Source: Hyphomicrobium sp. CS1BSMeth3 (lineage in GTDB: Bacteria > Pseudomonadota > Alphaproteobacteria > Rhizobiales > Hyphomicrobiaceae). From it: a stretch of 64,000 nucleotides of DNA. Under the pieces are notes generated by a model. It saw only the letters and a program-made list of their open reading frames with translations, did no database searches and was not told the origin of the DNA. This document shows positions 27,556-36,378 of this stretch, in pieces. The DNA is taken from assembly GCF_900117415.1 (NCBI RefSeq), contig NZ_FPEI01000006.1, forward strand, positions 62,001 through 126,000, written 5' to 3'. Numbering within the stretch: the first letter of the stretch is position 1; each line of letters starts with the position of its first letter. The translations under genes and the position numbers were made by a program.

Positions 27556-27925
27556 GGGAATCTTCCTCGAATCTTTGTCTGAGCCCGCCTAGTCAGGTTG
27601 GCCGAAGCACGCGCCGTGCCAGGCGTGGCCCATTGCTGTTGCCGAGATCCGGGGCGTCGTGCTGAGTGGATCGGTGGATTTCCACCGCCGTAGTGGGTGA
27701 TAGTGACCGGTGCACCGGCCAGCCCCCGCGGCGTTCCATTCAGAGCAGGCGCTCGTCGTCTCTCCAGGCCGGCACGTTGCTGGCGAGGTGCTCAGCCTGC
27801 CAGCCAGCTTTGAAGCTGGAGGGGGCAGTCAAGTGAGACGCGCGGCCGAGGCCCCTGATCGCCGGGGGGAGGATGAAGAGCTTGGCCTTCCAAGAGTGAC
27901 GCGGGCGGCGTTGTGCTGCGGACCG
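27556..27925. other. Gap with three short perfect palindromes
   Basis: No supported gene. It contains CGGTGGA-TT-TCCACCG (27672-27687), CCGGTGCACCGG (27707-27718) and CCAGCTT-TG-AAGCTGG (27804-27819). The last, about 105 bp beyond the stop of the minus-strand TPR gene, may help end the redox operon. The others lie in the leader region of the MFS gene and may be operators. Confidence 0.4.
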
Positions 27926-28771
27926 TCATTCAGCCTTCAGGCCGAGCTCGAATGCGGAGGCCCGGATTCTGCTCGCTGCTGACGTGTCGTCCTTGAAGAT
28001 ACTGAGTGCTTTGCGGAATGCCGCTGCTGCAATCTCGCTCTCACCAAGCACGACGCGAGAGCGCATGAGGCGCATCCAGCCCTCGACATCCCGAGGAGAA
28101 TTTTCTAAGCGCGCGGCAAGACCATCCACCATCGATCGAATGGCGACTTCTCGCTCATGCGGCGGCATCGCCTGATATGCGCTGATCTGCTCGGCGGTCG
28201 GTCCCTCAGCACCCTTGCCGGCGGCCTCGCCTTGCGCAGGTGCGGCCGCTGTTTTCGAGCCCCCACCTTCGGAGGTCTTCTCCTTGGCCTCTTCGTATTC
28301 GAGCTTCAGATCAGCAGAAGTCGGATCGAGCTCCACGGCTCTCGCATAGGCCGTCACAGCCTCTTTATAGCGCTCGGTGTAGAAGTAGGACCAGCCGAGC
28401 ATCCGCCAGCCTTTGGCGTCGTCGGGCGATGTCTTCAGCCGAGCCGCCAGCCGCTCGATCATCGTGCCAACATCAGGCAGCATCTTCTCGGCAGTTGCCG
28501 CAGGGGGCGACTTTTCGCTTCCGATAGAACGCGCGTAGTTCTCGAGGCGCGCAAGAGTATCGTCACGAGAGCCAGGACTCGCCGAAGAGGTCGCTTCGGG
28601 CTGATCCCTCAAATATGAGGTTGCGGCGCCGAGGCATGCGACGAGCAGAAAGGCTGCGGCAGTCACACCGAGTATCCCGGTGCGGCCGCGAATTCTTCGG
28701 TCGAGTGCGACGCTCGACGAGCGCACTCGAGACAGAATGGACGGCTCAGCCGGTATGTCGGATCTGCTCAT
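27926..28771 (-). CDS. CcmI/CycH-like TPR protein (c-type cytochrome biogenesis)
   Basis: 281 residues: a short cytoplasmic start, one membrane helix (~33-54, LGVTAAAFLLVACLGAATSYL), then a periplasmic TPR region with DAKGWRMLGWSYFYTERYKEAV and DVEGWMRLMRSRVVLGESEIAAAAF, the pattern of the C-terminal half of CcmI/CycH/NrfG proteins that hold apocytochrome for haem attachment. GAGG precedes the ATG at 28771. It is the last gene of the minus-strand arm (pentahaem cytochrome, porin, this gene), 51 bp after the porin, so a dedicated maturation helper for the 19 haem sites of this island is likely. The rest of the Ccm machinery must lie elsewhere. Confidence 0.75.
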   Translation of the reverse strand: MSRSDIPAEPSILSRVRSSSVALDRRIRGRTGILGVTAAAFLLVACLGAATSYLRDQPEATSSASPGSRDDTLARLENYARSIGSEKSPPAATAEKMLPDVGTMIERLAARLKTSPDDAKGWRMLGWSYFYTERYKEAVTAYARAVELDPTSADLKLEYEEAKEKTSEGGGSKTAAAPAQGEAAGKGAEGPTAEQISAYQAMPPHEREVAIRSMVDGLAARLENSPRDVEGWMRLMRSRVVLGESEIAAAAFRKALSIFKDDTSAASRIRASAFELGLKAE

Positions 28772-28822
28772 GATATTACCTCGCGTTCTCTTCTCCGGGC
28801 CTGAGCCGTCGTCCGCTATCGG

Positions 28823-30430
28823 TTAGAATTTCCTTCGGAGCTCGGCGCGGACGCCGAAGTTGTCTTCTTTGCCTTCGATGAAGTGGTAGGTCGCGTCGGT
28901 ACGGAAGATCCAGGAGTGGTTGAGTGCGATCTGATAGCGGACACCGAGGCCGTATTGCGCCTCCTGGACACCCGTGCCGTTGTTGCTGAACGGCTGAACC
29001 ATCGCGGCTTCGAAGACGAGCTGCTGATCGAAGTTGAAGAGATACTGCAGGCCGATCGCGCCGCCCCAGGCATTGGAGGCTGTATCGTTGAGCTTCGGGT
29101 AGCCGGTCAGCGCGTCGGTCTCGAAGTTGATGCCGACATTCTTCAGGATGCCGGCGTTGAAGCCGTCGACGAGGGGCTGAGGATTGCCGAAGCCGACGAA
29201 GAAGTTGGCGTAAGGGACCAGCGTGCTCGGCAAGCCGCTGATCAGACTGTTCTCCGAGATGATGGCAACGCCATCGTCGTTCGGCCCATTCCCGAAGTTC
29301 GCGAAGACACGCGTCGAATTCGAAATGGTGTGCGCGTAGCGTCGCGTGTAAGCAGCGGTCAGGAAGTTCGTGTATTGACCGGCGCGCTCTCTGACGCCCT
29401 CCAGAAGCCCGTAGCCTGCTTCGACATAGCCGCCGAAGGCATCGATGAAGGTGGTGATGCCATAGATGTTGGCGTTGCGCTTGTTCGCGCCGAGGATGCC
29501 GGGATTGTCGACATTGTCGAAGCCGGCGAAGAGCGTGATGTCGAAGTTGGGCAGTCCCAGCTTTGCCGAGTTCTTGGCCGGAATGCTCACTGCGCCGCCG
29601 AGGATTGCGTCGTTTGCCCAGATCCCGTTCTGCAGGAACAGCGGGAAGAGACCGAACGTGAAGGGCAGGTCGAACCCGGCTTGCTTGCCGGAGAAGCCCG
29701 AGTAGAGCGAGCCGAGGTCACCCTCGAAGAAGAGCGTCTGCGGCCTGAGGTCGAACTCACCGTTGAACCTGCCATTGCCGTCGGCGCCGCCGAATTCAAA
29801 GCGCGTGAACTGCGTGCCTCTCTGGAGCGGCGTGAAGAAGGCGTGGATGCGCTCGGTGGCGGTGATCTTGAAGTCGACGTCGACGTTCACGCGGGTCGCG
29901 ATCTGCGCAACATCCTTGCCGGCATTCCTGTTGTAGGCGACCGCGGTCCTGACGTCGCCGTAGACGGACAGGCCCGGCAGCAGCGGATTCAATTGACCGA
30001 GGAGCGTGCTGCTCTGGTCGTACATGCCGGAGGTGTATTGCTGGCGACCGATCTCGACGAGCGGACGCGGAGGATCGACTTCGACCTTGGCACCGTAGAT
30101 GTCGACGTTGGCCTTGTGATCGTACTTGGCCTCGTACAGTGGATCAGGTCGAAAAAGATCGTCCTTGCTGTCCTTGTCGCTGCGTTTGCCGTCTGCCGCT
30201 TCCGTCTTCTTCTTGGAGGCCGCGCCGACGTACATCGGTTCGGATTTGGGCTCGGATGAGAAGACCAGCGACGAGCCGGGCCACAGCTTGCTGAACCAGC
30301 TCTCGCCGCTGCTTTGAGCAAACGCGGCGCCCGCCGTCGCGCCCGACATCGCGAGGTAGCCACCGACGACCAGCGCAACAGTGCTGGTCGCTGTTCCGGC
30401 ACGGCAAAGAATGCTGCTAATACAAGTCAT
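28823..30430 (-). CDS. Outer-membrane beta-barrel protein linked to multihaem cytochromes
   Basis: 535 residues. A signal peptide (cleavage near AFA, residue ~39) and a charged periplasmic N-terminal stretch of ~90 residues (rich in Lys/Asp) precede a series of alternating hydrophobic beta-strands (QIATRVNVDVDFKITA, TLFFEGDLGSLYSGF, QYTNFLTAAYTRRYA, QLVFEAAMVQPF). The chain ends in ELRRKF with a terminal Phe, the classic outer-membrane sorting signal. It lies 98 bp after the pentahaem cytochrome. Position and topology suggest a barrel that could hold or dock a cytochrome, as MtrB and PioB do, but I cannot align it with those families, and it may instead be a solute channel. RBS is weak. Confidence 0.75.
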   Translation of the reverse strand: MTCISSILCRAGTATSTVALVVGGYLAMSGATAGAAFAQSSGESWFSKLWPGSSLVFSSEPKSEPMYVGAASKKKTEAADGKRSDKDSKDDLFRPDPLYEAKYDHKANVDIYGAKVEVDPPRPLVEIGRQQYTSGMYDQSSTLLGQLNPLLPGLSVYGDVRTAVAYNRNAGKDVAQIATRVNVDVDFKITATERIHAFFTPLQRGTQFTRFEFGGADGNGRFNGEFDLRPQTLFFEGDLGSLYSGFSGKQAGFDLPFTFGLFPLFLQNGIWANDAILGGAVSIPAKNSAKLGLPNFDITLFAGFDNVDNPGILGANKRNANIYGITTFIDAFGGYVEAGYGLLEGVRERAGQYTNFLTAAYTRRYAHTISNSTRVFANFGNGPNDDGVAIISENSLISGLPSTLVPYANFFVGFGNPQPLVDGFNAGILKNVGINFETDALTGYPKLNDTASNAWGGAIGLQYLFNFDQQLVFEAAMVQPFSNNGTGVQEAQYGLGVRYQIALNHSWIFRTDATYHFIEGKEDNFGVRAELRRKF

Positions 30431-30528
30431 ACAATAATCCCATGTCGTGTTCTGATCTGCGGGAAGGGGTGGGATCCGCTTCTGCTGTCCCTCGCGGTTC
30501 CCGATCCAGCTCCCTCGGCATCTCGGCG

Positions 30529-32568
30529 CTAGCGCTTCACTTCGAGCGGCACCGTGGAGGTCTTGAAGCTCAGCATCCGCTCGTTCATGCGCCGCTCCAT
30601 CTCCTTGGTGGCACCGACAAAGCGCATGAAGTAGATCGGCTCAGCACGGCTTCTCAGGCGGAAGGCGAGGCGGTATTTGCCTGCCTTCGTGATGAGGTTC
30701 CCTGGCACCCGGTATTTCGCGAGCCTCTCACCGAGCGGCGGCAGCGAGTGATTTTCCAGGCGCACCAGCGGCGGATGATTGAGAACCTTGGTCGGGATCT
30801 GTGGCGGGCGCAGATGCGGCAGCGGGTCGACGTCGAAGTTGACCGGCAAGTACATCTCCCGATCCGTGCCCTTGACGTTGGTGGTCAGGAACTTGGTCTG
30901 GAAATTCACGAGCTGCTGGTCGGCCTTGATGCGGCCGGCGGCGACATCGAGGCTGTGCAGATCGGCAACGTCGCCATTGCTGTCCACGTAGCCCGACTCC
31001 CAGACGTTCCTGCCGTCTGGATCGACGAGGGCGACGTTCACCCAGATCTGCGGCTGTGCGCCGAGCGAGCCGGATGGCAAGTTGTGGCCCGAGTTGAGGT
31101 TCTTGATCCTGTACGAGAACGCCATGTCTCTACCGACCCTCGGCTCGCCATCGATGTAAGGGCCGCCGACTTCGGTACCATTCTCCATGAGCTGCCGCCG
31201 GACCTCGTCGCGCTTGTCGAGGCTTCGGATATTCTCCTCAATGATCTGGCGGGCATCTTCGCGGTCGAGCGCGTCGCTCCAACGTTTGGGGAAGGCGATC
31301 TTGATCTTGCCGGAGGCGATCTTGTCCTCGAACTCGGTCGTGCCCCAGCCTGCGCGCCAGTCGAACTGCAGCCACTCCTCCATGGAGAAGGTCTTCGCCT
31401 TCACGTTGTGTGGGAATATGCCGGGGTGGGCGATCGAATAGCCCGGGCCGATGAAACGGTGGTTGGAGTGCTTGCGTCCCGGGTTGATCTGCTTGCCGCC
31501 GATCACCGCGGAGGGAGCGGTCGCATAGCCCTCAGGCTTTCCGGGCACCTTGCCCATGTGGCAGTCCTGGCAAGTGACGCCGTCCCTTTTTGCCGGGCTG
31601 TCGCGATACTGATCCCAAACGATCTCGAGCTTGATGCCGAGGTTGACCGCGACCTGATGGCAACTGACGCAGAACTCCGACTTGGAAAGCTGCGGGTTCG
31701 TCATCATGCCGTTGTGAATGCTCGTGCCGCGCCCGTCCTTGCCGGTTTTGACGGAGTAGGTTTCCTTGTCGGCGAGGATGTCCTTGATGACGCTCTTTTC
31801 GCCAGTGCCGTAGATCGGGTCGAAGATCTTGCCCGGCTCGACGCGTCGCTCGCCATCGACCTTGCCGTACTGCTCGGCGACCCGGTGGCAGGTAATGCAG
31901 CTCACGCCCTCGCGTGAGATCGCGGCGCGCTCCCAAAGCGGTGCCTCGCGCTTCTCGCCGAGCTGCGTGCCGACCTGCGCGTGACAGCGCACACAGAAGG
32001 TGCCGACCGTGCCCTGAGTCAGTTTTTGAAACTTCTGCTCGAAGGCATGGAACATCGGCGAGATTGAAGAATAGGCGTGCTGCGACGACGCCCACTCCTC
32101 GTAGATCTCCTTGTGACACTCGCCGCATTGCGCAGCCGTCGGGTAGAGAGAGAGGGTCTCCTCGTCGACCGCTGGAATGGGGGCGTCCTTGCTCTTCGAG
32201 CCCTTTGCGATGGCTCCGAAGATGGACATCTGCCCTTTGCCGTGCGACCCCGCGGCGGCGGAAACCTTCTGATCGCCGCCGGATGCATCGGGCTTGGCGC
32301 TCGCCGCGCTGGCTTTTCCGGTGGCGCCTTTGGCCTTGGCTCTCTTCTCCTCGTCCGCCTTGATCAGAGCTTCGAGCACCGCGTTCGGGTTGGCCTGCGC
32401 GGCCTGAGCCAGCCTGATGCTCTGCTCTTTGTGTGAGGTAGAGGTCGGCTCACCCGCGCCAGACTCTGCGGCAGCCCCTTGGCTGATGAATGCCGTGCTG
32501 CCGAGGATGAGACCCGCAAAAGCGCAGTAAAGTATCGAAACGCCGAGGGGCGTTATCGCGTTACGCAT
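30529..32568 (-). CDS. Pentahaem c-type cytochrome with large C-terminal domain
   Basis: 679 residues. The ATG at 32568 has GGGGA eight bases upstream; the frame extends further but without family sequence. The signal peptide ends near residue 36. A Gln/Ala-rich linker follows, then five CXXCH haem sites at residues 148 (CGECH), 192 (CVRCH), 224 (CITCH), 300 (CVSCH) and 333 (CQDCH). The first segment resembles cytochrome c554-type modules (ECHKEIYEEWASSQHA). The C-terminal ~300 residues are haem-free and carry LNSGHNLPSGSLG, a motif seen in multihaem oxidoreductase tails. Periplasmic or surface electron carrier or enzyme; the catalytic role, if any, is unknown. First gene of the minus-strand arm of the redox island. 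Confidence 0.85.
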   Translation of the reverse strand: MRNAITPLGVSILYCAFAGLILGSTAFISQGAAAESGAGEPTSTSHKEQSIRLAQAAQANPNAVLEALIKADEEKRAKAKGATGKASAASAKPDASGGDQKVSAAAGSHGKGQMSIFGAIAKGSKSKDAPIPAVDEETLSLYPTAAQCGECHKEIYEEWASSQHAYSSISPMFHAFEQKFQKLTQGTVGTFCVRCHAQVGTQLGEKREAPLWERAAISREGVSCITCHRVAEQYGKVDGERRVEPGKIFDPIYGTGEKSVIKDILADKETYSVKTGKDGRGTSIHNGMMTNPQLSKSEFCVSCHQVAVNLGIKLEIVWDQYRDSPAKRDGVTCQDCHMGKVPGKPEGYATAPSAVIGGKQINPGRKHSNHRFIGPGYSIAHPGIFPHNVKAKTFSMEEWLQFDWRAGWGTTEFEDKIASGKIKIAFPKRWSDALDREDARQIIEENIRSLDKRDEVRRQLMENGTEVGGPYIDGEPRVGRDMAFSYRIKNLNSGHNLPSGSLGAQPQIWVNVALVDPDGRNVWESGYVDSNGDVADLHSLDVAAGRIKADQQLVNFQTKFLTTNVKGTDREMYLPVNFDVDPLPHLRPPQIPTKVLNHPPLVRLENHSLPPLGERLAKYRVPGNLITKAGKYRLAFRLRSRAEPIYFMRFVGATKEMERRMNERMLSFKTSTVPLEVKR

Positions 32569-33151
32569 TACACTATTCCCCGTCGACCTAACCCTCTTTC
32601 CCCCACAGAAATCAGGCAACATCCCAATTTTCAGAACTCCGCACAAAACGGCGCTCGGCCGCGCTGTGCGATTGCTGAACCGATGATTAAAAAAGGCTAG
32701 AGTTGGAAATTGGCGATAGGGGGTCGGACAAGAAGCAAAATCATGGCGAAGCGAGGCAATAACTCGCGAATTAATGCTCGCCGCGGGCCTTTGTGAAGCG
32801 CGCGTGTAATAATCCTGAAATAGTCATTTGAAGGCAAAAATGCATTTCCACGATGCCCTGCGCGCGCTCATGATTGAGCACGGAGGCCATCTGCTTTCGC
32901 CCGAAAAGCGTCAATTGCTTGCCTGGCCGCAATCACCAAATGGTCATGTTCTGACCAAGATGGGAGGGTGGTTATTATATGCAATCGATGTGCGATCGAG
33001 CCTACGGCAAATATCAGCGCTCGGGAAATGCCGCGCTTTGTCATTGGGATTATTGCATTGCGCCCGCACGCAGCGGCCAATCTCAACAAAGTGCGGTGAG
33101 GCGCCAGCCGCGCCAAATATCGGTGTTTCCATTGTGAAACGATGAGGTTGC
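32569..33151. promoter_or_regulatory. 583 bp divergent control region of the redox island
   Basis: It separates the minus-strand cytochrome arm from the plus-strand reductase arm and must hold both promoters. It is more AT-rich than its surroundings (for example around 32690-32830 and 32930-32960). I find no FNR-type (TTGAT-N4-ATCAA) site. An open frame at 32828-33145 lacks an RBS and family marks and is not called. Confidence 0.5.
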
Positions 33152-34378
33152 GTGTTTAAGATCCAGCACACCAGGCTTGCGGAGCATCCAGGGGGGCGCA
33201 GCGATAGCGCGTCGCCTTCGATAGACATAAACCACGAACTCGACGGCTTGCGGGATCGTGCAGCCGCGACAAGCCACGAGATCACGATCGACGGCGAGAG
33301 CTTTAAGGCCAGCCGCGGCGAGTTGCTCCTGGATGCAGCTCTCGGCAATGGCATCGAGCTGCCCTATGACTGCCGCGCCGGTCACTGCGGCGCCTGCTGC
33401 GTGCTGCTTGTCTCAGGCAAGGTGCAAGGCGGCGAAGGTGCCGAGCCGGGTATCGTCCATGCCTGCCAGTGCCGGATCGTTGGCGACGCGGTCATAGAGA
33501 AGACTGAGCCGTCGGGCGTTCGCAGCGTCGACGGCGTGCTGACTTCTTTGCGCCCCTTGTCTCGCGAGGTCGTGGAAGTCGGCATCCGAACAGAGCGCGC
33601 GCTTCCCTATCATGCGGGGCAGTATGCGCAGGTGCACTTCAATGGCTATCCGAGCCGGCCCTTCAGCATCACCCATCCCTTGCACGGCGATCCCGACGGC
33701 CACTCGATTTGGTTTCATGTCCGGCGCATGAAGGGCGGGCGTGTCACGCCATCGCTCGGCAGGCGTATCAAGCCGGGCCATCGGGTGAAGTTGACCGGCC
33801 CTTATGGCTCGGCGCATTTCCGGCCCAATCTGGATAGCCGGCTCGTTCTGGTCGCGACCAGCACCGGCTTTGCGCCGATCTGGTCGATCGCTGCCGCAGC
33901 ACTGCGTGAGAGCCCGGACCGCATGATGATGATCATCGTTGGCGGCCGCGCCATCGAGTCTCTCTATATGATGCCGGCTCTCGCGCGACTGGCGCGCTTT
34001 CCCAACGTCCTTGTCGTCCCGGTTTGCAGCACACCGCAGCAGAGTATGCCTGAGGTGAATTTGGGCCGGCCGACCGACTATCTGCCACGCCTGCTGCCGA
34101 CAGATGTGCTCTATGCCTGCGGTGCGCCGGGAATGGTCGATGCGATCAAATCGATCGCGACCCGTAGCGGCGCCGTTTGCTACGCGGACCCCTTCCTCCC
34201 GACGACCGACGACACCGTCGAGGAAAGTGCTCTGATCCGCGCCATCGACTGGCTCGCTCAGTCGAGCATCCGGCAAGTGGGGCTGCTTGCGCGCAATCGC
34301 ACCCGCAGCCGGCGGGAACCATCAATGCAGATGTATGGGATGGCTGAAGCAAGGGTGAGAAGTCATTTTCGTTCTTAG
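33152..34378 (+). CDS. 2Fe-2S ferredoxin / FAD / NAD(P) oxidoreductase
   Basis: 408 residues, GTG start with GAGG upstream. A ~40-residue lead is followed by a plant-type 2Fe-2S domain (Cys74, Cys79, Cys82 and Cys105; CRAGHCGAC), then an FNR-type FAD domain with RPFSIT, and an NAD(P) domain with LVATSTGFAPIWS and the C-terminal YACGAPGMVDAI. This is the architecture of oxygenase reductases (phenol hydroxylase reductase, AscD-like), moving electrons from NAD(P)H to a partner protein. About 60 extra residues follow the usual end. There is no signal or membrane helix, so it is cytoplasmic. No oxygenase is nearby; its first place in the cytochrome operon suggests it exchanges electrons with the membrane cytochrome b at 35506. 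Confidence 0.87.
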   Translation: MFKIQHTRLAEHPGGRSDSASPSIDINHELDGLRDRAAATSHEITIDGESFKASRGELLLDAALGNGIELPYDCRAGHCGACCVLLVSGKVQGGEGAEPGIVHACQCRIVGDAVIEKTEPSGVRSVDGVLTSLRPLSREVVEVGIRTERALPYHAGQYAQVHFNGYPSRPFSITHPLHGDPDGHSIWFHVRRMKGGRVTPSLGRRIKPGHRVKLTGPYGSAHFRPNLDSRLVLVATSTGFAPIWSIAAAALRESPDRMMMIIVGGRAIESLYMMPALARLARFPNVLVVPVCSTPQQSMPEVNLGRPTDYLPRLLPTDVLYACGAPGMVDAIKSIATRSGAVCYADPFLPTTDDTVEESALIRAIDWLAQSSIRQVGLLARNRTRSRREPSMQMYGMAEARVRSHFRS

Positions 34379-34433
34379 GGTATTTTGTCTTCGGCTGATC
34401 GGGTTCGGGCACAATGCCCTTCTCCGCTCCTCC

Positions 34434-35432
34434 GTGCTTTGCATCATCGCTTTGCTCGCGACGCTCGGCTTTGCCGCGGGCGGTACAGGTGCGTCCGATG
34501 CGAGCAAGATTGTCGGCCCGAACGCCTGCGCCGAATGTCACAAGCAGGAGTCGGAGGCCTGGCAGGGCTCGCACCACTTCAAGACCTTTCGCGACATGCC
34601 GCGCAAGAAGGAGGCGAACGAGATCGCGGAAAGGATGGGTGTGTCGCGTATCAGGTCCGAAGGCATATGCCTCGGCTGCCACTACACGGTGCAGCAGAAG
34701 GACAACAAGAAGCAGCCGATCGCCGGCATCTCCTGCGAGTCCTGCCACAGCGCCGGCGATGATTGGATCAGAGTTCACAGCCAGTTCAGCGGCAAGACCG
34801 AGAAGACCGAAACCAAGGCCGAGAAGGAGGCGCGCTTAAAGCTTGCCGACTCCAAAGGAATGATCAGGCCTTCCTCGATCTATCGGCTGACGAAGAACTG
34901 CTACGGCTGCCATGTCGTGCCGCAGGAGGATCTGGTGAACAAGGGCGGTCATTCAGCCGGCAGCGCGTTCGAGATGGTGTCCTGGTCTCAGGGTGAGGTG
35001 CGGCACAACACCTGGCATTCCAAGGGCAAACAAAATGTGCCGGCCAATGCGGCACGCAAGCGAATGCTCTATCTCATCGGCCTCGGCGTCGAGCTCGAGA
35101 CGGCCCTGCGCGCAGTCGGAAAGTCGACTGTCAGAAGGACATACGCGTTCGCGATGGCGAGACGCGCCGACAGAGCGCGCAAGCAGCTTGCCGTTGCGGC
35201 AAAAGCAGTGCCGAACGTTCCCGAAATCGCAAAGCTGATCGAGTACGGGCACGCGGCCGGGCTGAAGCTCAACAATGAACGCTTGCTGGCGGCTGCGGCC
35301 GACGGCGTCTCCAAGACGCTTGCGAGCATCAGCGAGAAGTACGACGGCAGCACAATGGCCGGGCTCGACGGTCTGATCCCCGGAACGGACAAGTTCAAGG
35401 GCAAGGTCAGAGAAGGCGGCGCATCCAATTGA
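34434..35432 (+). CDS. Tetrahaem c-type cytochrome (c554-like)
   Basis: 332 residues with four CXXCH sites at residues 32 (CAECH), 79 (CLGCH), 101 (CESCH) and 156 (CYGCH), plus GPNACAECHKQESEAWQGSHH at the start, the pattern of the cytochrome c554 module known from nitrifiers and many c-type redox clusters. The C-terminal half is helical and haem-free. The start is odd: GTG at 34434 has no RBS, and the predicted signal (LCIIALLATLGFAAGG) lacks the usual basic residues, whereas the in-frame codons before it encode a basic stretch (LRLIGFGHNALLRSS), so a CTG or other upstream start is possible. Periplasmic electron carrier between the membrane and the other cytochromes, by context. Confidence 0.82.
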   Translation: MLCIIALLATLGFAAGGTGASDASKIVGPNACAECHKQESEAWQGSHHFKTFRDMPRKKEANEIAERMGVSRIRSEGICLGCHYTVQQKDNKKQPIAGISCESCHSAGDDWIRVHSQFSGKTEKTETKAEKEARLKLADSKGMIRPSSIYRLTKNCYGCHVVPQEDLVNKGGHSAGSAFEMVSWSQGEVRHNTWHSKGKQNVPANAARKRMLYLIGLGVELETALRAVGKSTVRRTYAFAMARRADRARKQLAVAAKAVPNVPEIAKLIEYGHAAGLKLNNERLLAAAADGVSKTLASISEKYDGSTMAGLDGLIPGTDKFKGKVREGGASN

Positions 35433-35505
35433 TTGCGGCTGGCCGGGAATAGCAGCGTCCTAAGCAGCTTGATGGGGAAAGAACCATCGCGATGGGTCTC
35501 TTGGT

Positions 35506-36378
35506 ATGAGATTGGCGGTGCGGCGCGCGTCTGACGGCTTGGTCGCCATACGGGCGCTCCAGGTCTTCCTGCTCGCGACAATTTCGGGCGCCCTGTTTTG
35601 GCTCGTCTGGATCTATGGCCACGCGCTGCGCGATCCGCGCTATCTCGACGGCTGGTTGCTGGCCGTCGGCATGGGCCTGCAGATCTACTTCCACATCGCC
35701 ATAAAGAGGAACAGTCTGTCGCCGAAATCCGCCAGACGCTGGCGGAGGTTTCATATCTTTCTCGGCTACGTGCTGATCGCCGTATTCGTCTCGCACTCGG
35801 ATTTCTCTCTGCCCGACACAGCATTCGAGTGGGCGCTTTGGACGGGCTTCGTGCTGGTGACGCTGAGCGGAATTCTCGGCACCTATCTCTCCTGGTCGCT
35901 GCGGACCAGGCACGGGGTCGACGAGCGCCTCAGCTATGATCGGATCCCCACGCGCCGCGCCGAGATGGCGCAAGAGGTCCACGCTCTCGTCGTCGATGGT
36001 GATCCGGCGCCCACTCTGTTTGCCTTGCCGGAGCTGCCTCACGACGCCTGGATCGTGGATCTCTACACCACCCAGCTCCGAGACTTCTTCAAGGGCCCGC
36101 GAGGCACGGCAGCCCATCTCATCGCCTCGAAGCGCCCGCTCAAGCGTTTGACCGATGAGATCGACAACCTGTCACGCTATGTGGACGAGCAGGGGCAGGA
36201 GAAGCTTGCGGCCATTAGGAAGCTCGTTGCGGAGAAGGACCGGCTTGATTTCGCGCGGGTCCATCTCGGGCTCTCGAAGGCTTGGCTGTTCGTGCACGTG
36301 CCCCTCACCTATGCGCTGGTCGTGATGACGGTGCTGCATGTTCTCGTCGTCTACGCCTTCTCATCGGGGTTCTGGTGA
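35506..36378 (+). CDS. Membrane protein with two His-x13-His pairs, probable dihaem cytochrome b
   Basis: 290 residues with about five membrane helices: ~17-38, 50-66, 82-98, 108-130 and 260-287. Helix 3 carries His83 and His97 and the last helix carries His264 and His278, each pair 13 residues apart, which is the spacing used to bind two stacked b haems across a membrane in ferric reductase/NOX and cytochrome b proteins. A ~115-residue soluble stretch lies between helices 4 and 5. No family is assigned with certainty. By position (one base overlap with the decahaem gene, TGATG) it should connect quinol or the cytoplasmic reductase to periplasmic cytochromes. Haem binding is inference from the His spacing. 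Confidence 0.7.
   Translation: MRLAVRRASDGLVAIRALQVFLLATISGALFWLVWIYGHALRDPRYLDGWLLAVGMGLQIYFHIAIKRNSLSPKSARRWRRFHIFLGYVLIAVFVSHSDFSLPDTAFEWALWTGFVLVTLSGILGTYLSWSLRTRHGVDERLSYDRIPTRRAEMAQEVHALVVDGDPAPTLFALPELPHDAWIVDLYTTQLRDFFKGPRGTAAHLIASKRPLKRLTDEIDNLSRYVDEQGQEKLAAIRKLVAEKDRLDFARVHLGLSKAWLFVHVPLTYALVVMTVLHVLVVYAFSSGFW

Noticed and set aside
28883-30259. Long open frame (458 codons) on the plus strand antisense to the outer-membrane barrel gene
   Set aside because: The minus-strand reading has a signal peptide, beta-strand pattern and terminal Phe; the antisense reading is rich in Glu/Asp/Val/Arg with no family character and reflects GC-rich codon mirroring.
30442-31917. 491-codon plus-strand open frame opposite the pentahaem cytochrome
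   Set aside because: The minus strand carries five CXXCH motifs and a signal peptide; the plus frame has no motif or RBS.
32828-33145. 105-codon open frame in the divergent region of the redox island
   Set aside because: No RBS, no recognisable domain, uneven composition; more likely promoter DNA.
34434-35432. Assigning the tetrahaem cytochrome to nitrification because of c554 resemblance
   Set aside because: No hydroxylamine oxidoreductase or ammonia monooxygenase genes are nearby; c554-type modules are widespread.
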